A stretch of 64,000 bases of DNA. Source: UBA5070 sp035352895 (GTDB lineage Bacteria; Fibrobacterota; Fibrobacteria; UBA5070). The stretch's first letter is position 1; the number at the start of each line of letters is the position of its first letter. The DNA lies in assembly GCA_035352895.1 (NCBI GenBank), contig DAOPYN010000016.1:1-64000 (forward strand), in the 5' to 3' direction. Positions 26,346-35,136 of the stretch are shown piece after piece. A program made the translations under genes and the position numbers. The notes under the pieces are model-generated. The model saw only the letters and a list, made by a program, of their open reading frames with translations, did no database searches and was not told where the DNA came from.

Positions 26346-27298
26346 CCGAGGCCGCCTCGCCTTGGAAACGCGCGGTGGCTCTGGCGATCCCGTGGTTTTC
26401 TCTGGCATCCGGGCTGTGGAGCGCGTTCTTCATTGTGCGTCGCTACGAGCAGGCCCAGAGGCTGGCCTGGCTCCTTGGGGCGATGTGGTTATTCATCGCC
26501 GGGTTGGCGTTCGCACGGAGTCGCCTGGGAGACGAATCGGCGCGGCGCAAACAGATCGTGGTCTTCGCCGCAACGTGGGCCGCCCAGAGCGCCAGCCAGG
26601 AGATCATGTTCTTCGTGCTCCCGTTCTGGATCCGGTCCACCACCTGGAATTCCCCCAATGCGCTCTTCACCGCGATCCTGATCCTCCTGGCCGTCACGGT
26701 CCTGGTGGATCCGATCTACCAGCGCATCCTCCAGCGGATGCGCCTTGCCGTGTTCCACAAGTCCCTGATCCAGTTCGCCGCCCTGGCCTTCCTGGTTCCC
26801 GTGGCCACCGGCATGCACACCCTCCACGCCCTGGCGCTGGCGGGTGGGCTCGCAGGATCCGCGGCCGGACTGGCCTTGGGCGCCTCCAGGAGATGGGTCT
26901 CTTTTTCCCTGGGCGCCTTCGCCGGAGCCGCGGGGGCGGTGGCCATGTCCGGCTGGATCGCTCCGGTGCCCCTGCGTGTGGAGCACGGGGTCTTCGCTTC
27001 CGGGGTGGTCCACCGCATGCCCAGGGACACATTGGTCGTCTGCCGCAGCGGAAGGGACCTATGGGCGTGGACTCCGGTCTTCGCGCCTTCGGGGATGCGG
27101 GATTCCGTCGTGCATTCCTGGTGGAGGGATGGACGGAAGTTGTCGGAGGTCCGCCTGGCCTTGCAGGGGGGGAGATCTGCGGGATTCCGGACCTGGTCGG
27201 TTTCCGGCAAGGCCGCCGCCGAGCCGGGAGCCGTCGTCCTGGAGGTGCGGACGATCCCGGGGCAGATCGTGGGCCGGATGTCGATTCCCGTCAGGTAG
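26342..27298 (+). CDS. Membrane protein with C-terminal DUF2914 domain (DUF5924-like)
   Basis: 318 residues from GTG 26342. Residues 1-205 hold about six membrane helices. The last 100 residues match DUF2914: VVHSWWRDGRKLSEVRLALQ followed by GFRTWS. That domain is usually periplasmic and its function is unknown. Coupled to the preceding hydrolase gene. It converges with the minus-strand unknown gene, with a 45-base gap. Confidence 0.7.
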   Translation: MTEAASPWKRAVALAIPWFSLASGLWSAFFIVRRYEQAQRLAWLLGAMWLFIAGLAFARSRLGDESARRKQIVVFAATWAAQSASQEIMFFVLPFWIRSTTWNSPNALFTAILILLAVTVLVDPIYQRILQRMRLAVFHKSLIQFAALAFLVPVATGMHTLHALALAGGLAGSAAGLALGASRRWVSFSLGAFAGAAGAVAMSGWIAPVPLRVEHGVFASGVVHRMPRDTLVVCRSGRDLWAWTPVFAPSGMRDSVVHSWWRDGRKLSEVRLALQGGRSAGFRTWSVSGKAAAEPGAVVLEVRTIPGQIVGRMSIPVR

Positions 27299-27343
27299 GA
27301 TCCACGTCGTGATGGCGGCATGTCGACTGCCGCACCGGCCCGT

Positions 27344-28753
27344 TCATTCCTTCCAGCCGAAATGGCCTCCCTGCCGGATCACCTCAGCGACCTGGGGTGG
27401 GACCATCGGGATCCATCCCGGATCGCCGGAATCGATGAGCGCGATGGCCTCCCGGGAATGGACTTTCAGGCACTCGGGTTTGCGGCACGGGATGTTCTCC
27501 ACCACACCTCGATCCAGCAGGTAGGCGTGCAGGGAGCGGAGCGACCCAGTCAGACGGATGTTGTCGGCCGTGCGCAGGAGGCCGGACACGGGATCCAGCC
27601 AAGGGTACACGTAGAGCTTCAGGTCGTTCTTGAACAGCCTTCCGAAGGCTTCCAGGATGCCGCCGTCCAGACCCAGGTAGAAGGATTCGTCGAAGAGTTG
27701 TTCGAAGGATTGGGCGCCCAGAACCACCGCGATCCTCTCCCGGGTGAACCGGGAGATCCAGGCACCCAGACGGAAGTACTCCGAGTGGTCGGAGATGAGC
27801 ACCACCTTGCCGCAGGCGGCCAGCTGGTCGGCCCGGGCCAGGAAGTCGCGGTGGTCGATCGACTGGCTGGAGGGATCCACGAGGTTGGACATGGTCATCT
27901 CGAAGATCTCCAGCGGATCCTCCGGGTGGTTCGGCTCCGACACCAGGTGGGCGCGGGCGGAGTCCATCATGTCCAGATTGACCGTGCAGACGGGGCGGAA
28001 GCTGCCTCGCTGGACCAGGACCGATCGTTTGCGGAAGATCTCCGAGGGTTGGAGGATCTCGCCGGTCGGGGCGAACATGGCCGCCTTGGAAAGCCCCAGG
28101 CGCACCAGCTCCAGGCTCATGAGCCGGTTGTCCGTTCCCTGGAAGGCGGGTCCGTGGAATTCCACCATGTCCACTTCCAGTCGATTGGTGGACAATCCGT
28201 CCAGAAGGGATTCCACGATCCGCCGAGGCTCTTCGGACAGGAAGAACGCCCCGTGGAGCAGATTCACGCCCACGATGCCGAGGGCTTCCTGCTGCAGGAG
28301 GGCCTCGTTGTCCAGCATCCGGACATGGATGGTGATCTGGGAGGGGGCTTGCCTCGGCTTGGCTTGGAACTTGACCCCCATCCAACCGTGCTGCTCGTTG
28401 GTACCCCGGAAATTCCGGGCGGCCACGGTGTCCGCGAAGGCGAAGAACGCTGTGGATTCGCCACGTGCCTGGTCCAGGCGGGAGAGGTTCAGCTCGAATT
28501 CCAGGTCCAGCATGTTCTGGAGGCGGGGGCGGGCCACGTAGCGATCGCACTTTCCATAGATGGCGTCCGAGACGGCCATGTCGTAGGCGCTCATGGACTT
28601 CGAGACGGTTCCCGCGGCCCCTCCGACCCTGAAGAACCATCGCACGACCTCCTGGCCAGCTCCGATTTCGGCGAAGGTGCCATAACGTTCCGGTGAGAGG
28701 TTCACCAGAAGGGCCTTCTGATGGGTGCCCAGGATCTCGCGTGTTGGATTCAT
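27344..28753 (-). CDS. Conserved 469-residue protein of unknown function
   Basis: I recognise this as a widespread soluble family of about 470 residues with the conserved opening MNPTREIL, then FAEIGAGQEVVRWFFRVGGA and a C-terminal block EAFGRLFKNDLKLYVYP. Members are, from memory, often labelled 'TonB-dependent receptor' in databases. That label is wrong here: there is no signal peptide, plug or barrel. The fold and reaction are unknown to me. The gene is monocistronic and divergent from the dcw operon across an AT-rich 294-base gap. Confidence 0.75.
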   Translation of the reverse strand: MNPTREILGTHQKALLVNLSPERYGTFAEIGAGQEVVRWFFRVGGAAGTVSKSMSAYDMAVSDAIYGKCDRYVARPRLQNMLDLEFELNLSRLDQARGESTAFFAFADTVAARNFRGTNEQHGWMGVKFQAKPRQAPSQITIHVRMLDNEALLQQEALGIVGVNLLHGAFFLSEEPRRIVESLLDGLSTNRLEVDMVEFHGPAFQGTDNRLMSLELVRLGLSKAAMFAPTGEILQPSEIFRKRSVLVQRGSFRPVCTVNLDMMDSARAHLVSEPNHPEDPLEIFEMTMSNLVDPSSQSIDHRDFLARADQLAACGKVVLISDHSEYFRLGAWISRFTRERIAVVLGAQSFEQLFDESFYLGLDGGILEAFGRLFKNDLKLYVYPWLDPVSGLLRTADNIRLTGSLRSLHAYLLDRGVVENIPCRKPECLKVHSREAIALIDSGDPGWIPMVPPQVAEVIRQGGHFGWKE

Positions 28754-28786
28754 GTCAACGAATCTACCGAATCTGAGGGGAGGTGT

Positions 28787-28819
28787 TTATCCCCAGAATG
28801 TGGATGTGTGTGTGGATAT
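28787..28819. promoter_or_regulatory. Cluster of DnaA-box-like 9-mers
   Basis: TTATCCCCA (28787-28795), TGTGGATGT (28799-28807) and TGTGGATAT (28811-28819) each resemble the DnaA box TTATCCACA or its complement TGTGGATAA with one or two mismatches. Spacing is 12 bp. They sit at the edge of an AT-rich intergenic stretch unusual for this window. Origin or DnaA-regulated promoter function is speculative. Confidence 0.3.
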
Positions 28820-28840
28820 GGAGTGAATAGCTGTTTGCTG

Positions 28841-28860
28841 AATCGTTAAGTAAAACGATT
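28841..28860. promoter_or_regulatory. Inverted repeat in the dcw upstream region
   Basis: AATCGTT (28841-28847) and AACGATT (28854-28860) flank AAGTAA. The AT-rich dyad lies between the divergent 469-residue gene and mraZ and could bind a dimeric regulator. No T-run, so it does not look like a terminator. Confidence 0.35.
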
Positions 28861-28970
28861 TAGTCGCCTATGTTGTGGTTGGTTTGCGGGCTTGGCATCA
28901 ATATATGGTGTTTGCAATGAGGGCGGATTCCCCGTCGCTCCGTGATTCTGCTCTTCCCAAAGGAGGGATC

Positions 28971-29000
28971 TTGCGGAGGTCTTTGGTGAATAGGTATTAG
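28971..29000 (+). promoter_or_regulatory. Candidate dcw-operon promoter
   Basis: TTGCGG (28971-28976) and TATTAG (28995-29000) are spaced 18 bp and lie immediately before the MraZ boxes. The placement of repressor sites at the expected transcription start supports the assignment more than the hexamers do. Confidence 0.5.
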
Positions 29001-29002
29001 TT

Positions 29003-29028
29003 GTGGGTGCCCGTGGGTAAAAGCGGGT
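29003..29028 (+). promoter_or_regulatory. MraZ operator: three GGG boxes at 10-bp spacing
   Basis: GTGGGT at 29003 and 29013 and GCGGGT at 29023 are direct repeats spaced exactly 10 bp, one helical turn. MraZ is known to bind two to four TGGG-type repeats with this spacing in front of its own operon. The array lies 20 bases before the mraZ start and should mediate autorepression of the dcw cluster. Confidence 0.8.
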
Positions 29029-29047
29029 TGATTTGGAGGAATGAAAG

Positions 29048-29497
29048 TTGTTTTACGGACACAGCACCGTCGCGATCGACGCCAAGGGAAGGACCAACCT
29101 TCCCCGCGAATTGCGTCGCGAGCTCCCGGCCCAGGCCGAGGGCAAGGTGGTTGTGGTTCCCGGACCCTCCAAGACCCTTCTTCTGTTCGATGCCCCCTCG
29201 TTCCAGCGAGTGCTCAAGTCCCTCCAGGCCCAGGAGCGGACTCCGGAACTTGCCGCCAAAATCCGTCGCATGACCGCCATGGCCGCGAGTTCCGAACTCG
29301 ACGAGCAGAACCGGCTCACCATCCCGCCGCGTCTGATGGAATGGGCGGCTCTGGAGGGGAAGGTCGCGTTCGTCGGCGAAGGCGACCGCATCTCCCTGAT
29401 GCATCCCGCCCGCTTCGAGGCCGAGGTCATGGGAACGGACACGCCGGATTTCGACGGGTTCCTGGATACGCTGCAGGTGCCGGAGGCCGACGCTTGA
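29048..29497 (+). CDS. mraZ: Transcriptional regulator MraZ
   Basis: 149 residues from TTG 29048 with GGAGG eight bases upstream. The reading FYGHSTVAIDAKGRTNLPRE is the classic first AbrB-like (SpoVT) half, and LDEQNRLTIPPRLMEWA is the second. MraZ forms a ring that binds GGG repeats and represses the dcw operon. First gene of the operon; its stop overlaps the rsmH start (TTGA). Confidence 0.93.
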   Translation: MFYGHSTVAIDAKGRTNLPRELRRELPAQAEGKVVVVPGPSKTLLLFDAPSFQRVLKSLQAQERTPELAAKIRRMTAMAASSELDEQNRLTIPPRLMEWAALEGKVAFVGEGDRISLMHPARFEAEVMGTDTPDFDGFLDTLQVPEADA

Positions 29498-30699
29498 TCC
29501 GCCACGATCCAGTGCTGGCTCCGACCATCGCCGAACTTCTCGTGCGGAAGCCGGATTCCGTCATCGTCGATTGCACCTTGGGCGACGGGGGACATTCCAA
29601 GGAGTTCCTTTCCCGCCTGGGTGGGGAAGGACGCGTCGTGGGGCTCGATCGCGACGGGCAGGCGTTGGAGATCGCAAGGGCCCGGCTCGGCGCGGATCCG
29701 CGCTTTTCGTCCCACCACACCGAATTCTCCAGGCTCGCCGAGGTGGCCGCAACCGAGGGTGTCGACGGGTTCCTGTTCGATTTCGGGGTCTCCAGCCGCC
29801 AGTTGGACGAAGACGCCCGCGGTTTCACCATCCGTCCGGGGGTGGCCTTGGACCTTCGCATGGACCAGGAATCTCCGGACGATCTCCGCGAGATGCTTCT
29901 GGGATGCGATCCGGACGAGTTGGCGCGCGAGCTCTCCGAATGCGCCGATGTGCCCCGGTCGCGTTCCGTGGCCAGGAAACTGGTGGAGATCGCCCGCGAT
30001 CGGAGTCTCGTTTCCGACGACCTCGAGGTCGCGCTCCTTTCCGCGTTCCCGCGGGGGATGCGCGACCGCCCGCGCGAGATGGCCAGGCTTTCCATGGCGC
30101 TTCGGATGCTCTTGAACCACGAGCTTGACGAAATCCGTCAGGCACTTCCGTCCGCGTGGTCGCGGCTGGCCGACGGTGGCCGGATCGCGGTGCTCACCTA
30201 CCACTCGGTGGAGGATCGGCTCGCGAAGAACCTGCTGCGGGGGCTGATCGGCGACGAGGCCGACGCGCCGCGCGACATCTACGGGAACCGTCCCGCCATG
30301 TGCGGCTCCTGGGTGGTGCGCCGCCAGTCGCCGGATCCCGAGGAGGTTTCCCGCAATCCGCGCGCCCGCTCGGCGCAGCTTCGGGTGGTGGAGAAGCGTC
30401 GCGGGGCGGCTCTGCTGGGCGTGCTGGCCGTGCTGGTCCTGGTGGCGCTGGTGGGTTCCGTGATGGTGGGTTGCGTCTGGCGGCAGACCCGCCATGTCAG
30501 CCTCGAGAAGTCGATCGATTCCGCGCGCCAGCGGGAACGCCGTCTGGAGGACAGCCTGGTCCGCATCCAGGCCAGGGTGCTCGCCGAGCGCCAGCCCGCA
30601 GCGGTGGCCCCCCGGGCCGCCGCGCTCGGGTATCGCCGCGCCGAACGCCAGTTCAGGTTGGCCGAACCGGATACATCCCCGTCCGGAGGTGTCCGTTGA
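29494..30699 (+). CDS. rsmH: Fusion of 16S rRNA methyltransferase RsmH with FtsL-like divisome protein
   Basis: One open frame of 401 codons. Residues 1-300 are RsmH (MraW), which methylates C1402 of 16S rRNA: SAM motif VDCTLGDGGHSKEFL, FDFGVSSRQLD, and C-terminal NPRARSAQLRV. RsmH normally ends about here. Instead the frame continues without a stop into a membrane helix (about 305-328) and a charged coiled coil (329-375), exactly the FtsL architecture and at the ftsL locus. Two tandem GTG codons at 30385-30390 could start a separate FtsL. Start is TTG 29494 overlapping the mraZ stop, with GGAGG upstream. Whether one protein or two is made is unresolved; an indel error removing a stop is also possible. 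Confidence 0.85.
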   Translation: MIRHDPVLAPTIAELLVRKPDSVIVDCTLGDGGHSKEFLSRLGGEGRVVGLDRDGQALEIARARLGADPRFSSHHTEFSRLAEVAATEGVDGFLFDFGVSSRQLDEDARGFTIRPGVALDLRMDQESPDDLREMLLGCDPDELARELSECADVPRSRSVARKLVEIARDRSLVSDDLEVALLSAFPRGMRDRPREMARLSMALRMLLNHELDEIRQALPSAWSRLADGGRIAVLTYHSVEDRLAKNLLRGLIGDEADAPRDIYGNRPAMCGSWVVRRQSPDPEEVSRNPRARSAQLRVVEKRRGAALLGVLAVLVLVALVGSVMVGCVWRQTRHVSLEKSIDSARQRERRLEDSLVRIQARVLAERQPAAVAPRAAALGYRRAERQFRLAEPDTSPSGGVR

Positions 30700-32273
30700 A
30701 CGACACGCGCATCCGGCTGATCCGGCTGGGATTCACCATGCTCTTCGCCGTGGTCGCCCTGAGGTTGTTCTGGATCCAGGTGGTCCAGGCTCCCGGACTC
30801 CGCGCGAAGGCCCAGGCGCAGTCGAGAATGCGACAACTCCTGTCCGCTCCGCGCGGGGCGATCGTCGATTGCGACGGCGCGGTGCTGGCCGCCGACGGCG
30901 TGTCCGGCCGCGAATGGCCGTCGGGACCCGTGGCCCTTCCGATCCTCGGCATGGTGGGACGGGACGGTTCCGGCTTGATGGGCCTGGAATACGCCTTCGA
31001 CAAGGACCTCCGATCGGTTCCGGGGTGGAAGGTGGCCCGTCGCACCGCGCGTGGCGGCGCCTGGCCTTCCTTCGAAGGCGAAGGCTCGGGGCCCCGCCAG
31101 GGACTCACCGTGGTGACGACCCTCCGGCTGGGGTTGCAGTCCGAGGTGGAGAAGATCCTCGCCGAGGCCGTGAAGGATCACGATGCGAAGGGCGGCGTGG
31201 CGCTGGTGATGGAAGCCGCCACGGGCGACGTGGTGGCCGCGGCTTCGCTTCCGGCTCCCGCCAGCCGGGCCGACATGGCCCGCGGAAGGGTGGATGCCGG
31301 ACTGGTGCACCGGACCTACGAGCCCGGTTCCACGTTCAAGGCGATCACCCTCGCTTCGGCGCTGGAAAACCAGCAGATCACCCTCGATTCCCGGTTCAAC
31401 GTGGGCCTGTCCTTCGATCCCGGCGACGGATCCCAGCACATCCGGGATTCCCATCCCCATCCGGGCGTCTTTTCCGCCTTGTGGTGCTTCCAGCAATCCA
31501 GCAACGTGTGCTTTTCGCAGATCGCCCTGAGGTTGGGGCAGGAACGGTTGTACCGGACCGCCAGGGATCTCGGCTTCGGGACTCCCAGCGGATTGGGGCT
31601 TCCGGGCGAGGAGGCGGGGCTCCTCCGCACGGTCGACAACTGGACCGCGCGCAGCCTGCCCACCCTGGCGATCGGACAGGAAGTGAGCGTGACCCCCATG
31701 CAGCTCGCTTCCGCGTACGCGGCGCTGGCCAACAAGGGAGTGCTGATGCGTCCGCGCCTGGTGAAGGCGCTGGTGGACGAGCATGGCGACACGGTGGAGC
31801 GGATGGATCCCCGACCCGTCCGCCAGGCGGTCTCGGGTAAGACGGCATCCCAGGTGCTGCGGGCGATGGCCATGGTGGTGGACAGCGGGACGGGTTCCCT
31901 CGCCACCGTTCCGGGGGTGCGCATCCTGGGGAAGACCGGAACCTCGCAGAAGGTGAACGTGGCCACCAACAAGTACTTCCAGGATCGGTTCATGGCCTCG
32001 TTCGTGGGGATCATCGACCTGGACCGGAGGCCCGTCGTGTGCTTGGTGGTCCTGGACGATCCCACGCGGGCCGGGCACACCGGAGGACTCGCCGCCGCTC
32101 CCGCCTTCGCGCGGATCGCACGCTTCGCCGTGGACGACCCCACCGGGCCCTGGGGAGCCGGAGCGGTCGATTCCCGGGGAACGCTGCAGACCTGGTTGTC
32201 GCGCGGCCGCAAGCAGATGACGGATTCCGTCCCCCTGGCGATCGAGAAGGCCGGATCGGAGGCGCCGGGATGA
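30696..32273 (+). CDS. ftsI: Division transpeptidase FtsI (PBP3)
   Basis: 525 residues from TTG 30696, overlapping the previous stop, with CGGAGG upstream. Membrane helix about 12-30. Transpeptidase motifs: Ser212 in EPGSTFK, SSN at 268-270, KTGTS from 413. It cross-links septal peptidoglycan with FtsW. The region between the helix and the catalytic domain is short, so the protein is smaller than most FtsI (about 570-600). The locus between ftsL and murE separates it from the elongation PBP2 at 21.3 kb. Confidence 0.93.
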   Translation: MNDTRIRLIRLGFTMLFAVVALRLFWIQVVQAPGLRAKAQAQSRMRQLLSAPRGAIVDCDGAVLAADGVSGREWPSGPVALPILGMVGRDGSGLMGLEYAFDKDLRSVPGWKVARRTARGGAWPSFEGEGSGPRQGLTVVTTLRLGLQSEVEKILAEAVKDHDAKGGVALVMEAATGDVVAAASLPAPASRADMARGRVDAGLVHRTYEPGSTFKAITLASALENQQITLDSRFNVGLSFDPGDGSQHIRDSHPHPGVFSALWCFQQSSNVCFSQIALRLGQERLYRTARDLGFGTPSGLGLPGEEAGLLRTVDNWTARSLPTLAIGQEVSVTPMQLASAYAALANKGVLMRPRLVKALVDEHGDTVERMDPRPVRQAVSGKTASQVLRAMAMVVDSGTGSLATVPGVRILGKTGTSQKVNVATNKYFQDRFMASFVGIIDLDRRPVVCLVVLDDPTRAGHTGGLAAAPAFARIARFAVDDPTGPWGAGAVDSRGTLQTWLSRGRKQMTDSVPLAIEKAGSEAPG

Positions 32274-33742
32274 AGCTCTCCGAACTCCTTTCCCGATCCG
32301 GGATCATGCGGATCGCGGGATTCACCGATCCCGAGGTGGTCTCGGCCGTCCTCGATTCGCGGCGCCTGCGGGCGGGGGATCTGTTCCTCGCCATGCGCGG
32401 CTCCCGGCAGGACGGCAACGACTGGGCCGACGCGGCCCTGGCCTCCGGAGCGTGCGCGGTCCTCACGGATCGACCCGACCAGGCATCCCTTCCGGGCCGC
32501 GTGCTGGTGCCTTCGGTGGCCGATGCGATCGGACCGGTGTGCAGATTGCTGGCCGGGTGTCCGGACGAAGGATGGCCAGTGCTGGCCGTGACGGGAACCA
32601 ACGGCAAGACCAGCTCCGCCTACCTCGCGGAGGCCGTGTTCAAGGCGGCCGGCCTCGCACCGGCCATGAGTTCCACCGTGGCGATGCGCCATCCCCTCGG
32701 GGAAGCGGTTTCGAACATGACCACTCCCGATCCGGTGGACCTGTGGCGATTTCTGGCCGAGGCCCGTCAGGCCGGCGCGAGGTCCCTGGTGCTGGAAACC
32801 TCCTCCCACGCCTTGTCGCAGGGGCGGATCGGAGGGGTGCTGGCGAGCGCGGCGGTGTTCACCAACCTCTCCCGCGACCATCTGGACTACCACGGTTCCA
32901 TGGAGGAGTACTTCGAGGCGAAGGCGCTCCTGTTCACCAGGCACCTGCGTCCGGACGGGATCGCCGTTTCCAACGTGGACGATCCCTGGGGGCGGATCCT
33001 GTCCGACCGGCTGGGTGCGCGCTGCCGCAGGATTTCCCTCGGCGCGTCCGACGCCGACTGGAGGATCGAATCGCTCCGCTGCGGGCTGGACGGCAATTCG
33101 TTCGTCCTGGTCGGCCCCGGAGGACAGCGGTTGGCGTTGTCCAGTCCGCTGGTGGGGGAGGTGTTCGCCCGGAACCTGGCGGGCGTCGCCGTCGCCTGCC
33201 TGGAGTTGGGAATCGATCCGCGGGCCATCCGCGAGGCCGCCCTCGCCACCACGGTTCCCGGCAGGTGCCAACTCGTCAAGGTGGGTGGGCTGCGCGGCGC
33301 CGTGGATTACGCCCATACGCCGGACGCATTGGAACGGCTCCTTTCGGGGTTGCGTCCCCTGGTGCCGGGAAGGCTGGTGTGCGTGTTCGGCTGCGGAGGC
33401 GATCGGGATCGGGGCAAGCGCCCCCAGATGGGCGAGATCGCCGCGCGCCTTGCGGATCTGGCCGTCGCCACTTCCGACAACCCCCGCACCGAGGATCCAG
33501 AGTCCATCCTGGACGGGATCTTCTCGGGGGTTCCCGCCGGAGCCGCCGTCCTGCGCGAAGTGGATCGACGAACCGCCCTGGCCAGGGCCGCCGCCGATCT
33601 GCGGGAAGGCGACTTCCTGGTGGTGGCGGGCAAGGGGCACGAGGACTACCAGATCGTGGGTTCCGAGAAGCGGCATTTCGACGATGTCGAGGAGCTCGAA
33701 CGCGCCTTGGCGCGACGGGAGGGCGAGACATGCCGCAACTGA
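32270..33742 (+). CDS. murE: UDP-MurNAc-tripeptide synthetase MurE (meso-DAP type)
   Basis: 490 residues, starting with an ATGA overlap. Mur-ligase ATP site TGTNGKTSS near residue 107, then VLETSSHALSQGR and HTPDALERLL. The C-terminal specificity motif DNPR (in DNPRTEDP) marks ligases that add meso-diaminopimelate as residue three, which fits a Gram-negative wall. It acts in the cytoplasm on UDP-MurNAc-L-Ala-D-Glu. Confidence 0.96.
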   Translation: MKLSELLSRSGIMRIAGFTDPEVVSAVLDSRRLRAGDLFLAMRGSRQDGNDWADAALASGACAVLTDRPDQASLPGRVLVPSVADAIGPVCRLLAGCPDEGWPVLAVTGTNGKTSSAYLAEAVFKAAGLAPAMSSTVAMRHPLGEAVSNMTTPDPVDLWRFLAEARQAGARSLVLETSSHALSQGRIGGVLASAAVFTNLSRDHLDYHGSMEEYFEAKALLFTRHLRPDGIAVSNVDDPWGRILSDRLGARCRRISLGASDADWRIESLRCGLDGNSFVLVGPGGQRLALSSPLVGEVFARNLAGVAVACLELGIDPRAIREAALATTVPGRCQLVKVGGLRGAVDYAHTPDALERLLSGLRPLVPGRLVCVFGCGGDRDRGKRPQMGEIAARLADLAVATSDNPRTEDPESILDGIFSGVPAGAAVLREVDRRTALARAAADLREGDFLVVAGKGHEDYQIVGSEKRHFDDVEELERALARREGETCRN

Positions 33743-35136
33743 ATTGGATGGAGCTGGTGCAGTGGCTCGGGACGGAGCCTTCCGGTCGCCCCGTTCCCCG
33801 ACGGGATCGCAAGATCCGCGTGAGCACCGATTCGAGGGCCATCGCCAAGGGCGATGTGTTCTGGGTGCTCAAGGGGGATCGGTTCGACGGGCACGCATTC
33901 GTGCCCCAGGCATTCGAAAGAGGGGGGATCGCCGCCGTGGTGGAACGCAAATGGTTCGAGCAGGGATACCGGGATGTGGGCGTCTACCTTCCCGTGGACG
34001 ACGTCCACGAAGCCTTCCTGCGCGTGGCGGGACGCCATGCGCAACGCTTCCGCATCCCGCGCGTGGCGATCGCAGGATCCAACGGGAAGACCACCACCAA
34101 GGAAATGGTGGCCGCGGTCCTCGCCGCCAAGGGGCCGGTGTTGAAGACCGAGGGAAACCTCAACAACCACGTCGGGGTGCCCACCACCCTGCTTCGCATC
34201 GCCGACCAGCACCGCACCGCGGTGGTGGAGCTGGGAACGTCGAGTCCCGGCGAGCTTGCCGGACTCTCCAGGGCGCTGGCGCCCTCGATCGCGGTCCTGA
34301 CCAACATCGGCCACGAGCACATGGAATTCTTCCACACCCTGGAGACCGTCCGCGAGGAGGAGCTCACGGTGGTGGCGGGTCTGCGCCAAGGCGGAACCCT
34401 CGTGCTGAACGCCGACGACCCGATGCTCCAGAAGGTCCGGACCAACGCGCGGTTCCGTACGGTGGGGTTCGGGTTGCGCCGGGGACAGGTGCGTCCCGCG
34501 GGGTTGGAATTCGACCAGGACGGCTGCGGCAGCTTCTCCATCGGGCGGACCCGTTTCCGCCTGCGGGTGCCTGGGGTCCACAACGTGATGAACTCCCTGG
34601 CCGCCATCGCGGTGGGTTTGGAGCTGCGCATCGCGAAGGGCGAGATCCGTGATGCGCTCGAGGGATTCCGCGCCGTGGCCGGCAGGATGAACGTCCTGGA
34701 CGTCGGGCCCATCCGGGTGATCGACGATTGCTACAACGCCAATCCGCCCTCCGTGCGTTCGGCGCTTTCCATCCTGGCCAACATGGCCTGCCGGGGGCGG
34801 CGCATCGCGGTGCTGGGCGACATGCTGGAGCTCGGGGATGCCTCCGCCGAGATGCATCGCGGAATCGGCTGCTGCGCCGCGGAGATGGCCCTGGACCAGC
34901 TGTGGTGCGTGGGCGAACGGGCCCGCGACATCGCCCGCGCCGCCAAGTCGTCGGGAATGTCCGCACGCCGCATCCGCCACTTCTCCGACAAATCCGAACT
35001 GGAAAGTCAGCTCCTGTCCGAGGTCCGCGAAGGGGACATCGTCCTGGTCAAGGCCTCGCACGGATTGCGTCTGGATACCCTGGTGAAGAGCCTGGTCTCG
35101 ATCGAAAACGTCCCCATGCCTGGAGAAACAGCATGA
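33730..35136 (+). CDS. murF: UDP-MurNAc-pentapeptide synthetase MurF
   Basis: 468 residues, overlapping murE by 13 bases. ATP site AGSNGKTTTKEM near residue 115, the metal/carbamyl-lysine region NIGHEHMEFF, and the C-terminal DDCYNANPPSVRSAL. Adds D-Ala-D-Ala to complete the soluble precursor. In the usual dcw order mraY follows, but here a 57-codon ORF does. Confidence 0.95.
   Translation: MPQLNWMELVQWLGTEPSGRPVPRRDRKIRVSTDSRAIAKGDVFWVLKGDRFDGHAFVPQAFERGGIAAVVERKWFEQGYRDVGVYLPVDDVHEAFLRVAGRHAQRFRIPRVAIAGSNGKTTTKEMVAAVLAAKGPVLKTEGNLNNHVGVPTTLLRIADQHRTAVVELGTSSPGELAGLSRALAPSIAVLTNIGHEHMEFFHTLETVREEELTVVAGLRQGGTLVLNADDPMLQKVRTNARFRTVGFGLRRGQVRPAGLEFDQDGCGSFSIGRTRFRLRVPGVHNVMNSLAAIAVGLELRIAKGEIRDALEGFRAVAGRMNVLDVGPIRVIDDCYNANPPSVRSALSILANMACRGRRIAVLGDMLELGDASAEMHRGIGCCAAEMALDQLWCVGERARDIARAAKSSGMSARRIRHFSDKSELESQLLSEVREGDIVLVKASHGLRLDTLVKSLVSIENVPMPGETA

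Noticed and set aside
27344..28753. TonB-dependent receptor annotation
   Set aside because: No signal peptide, plug or barrel strands; a soluble protein.
28754..29047. Chromosomal origin
   Set aside because: DnaA-like boxes are imperfect, few, and no dnaA, dnaN, gyrB or rpmH lies nearby; kept only as a low-weight finding.
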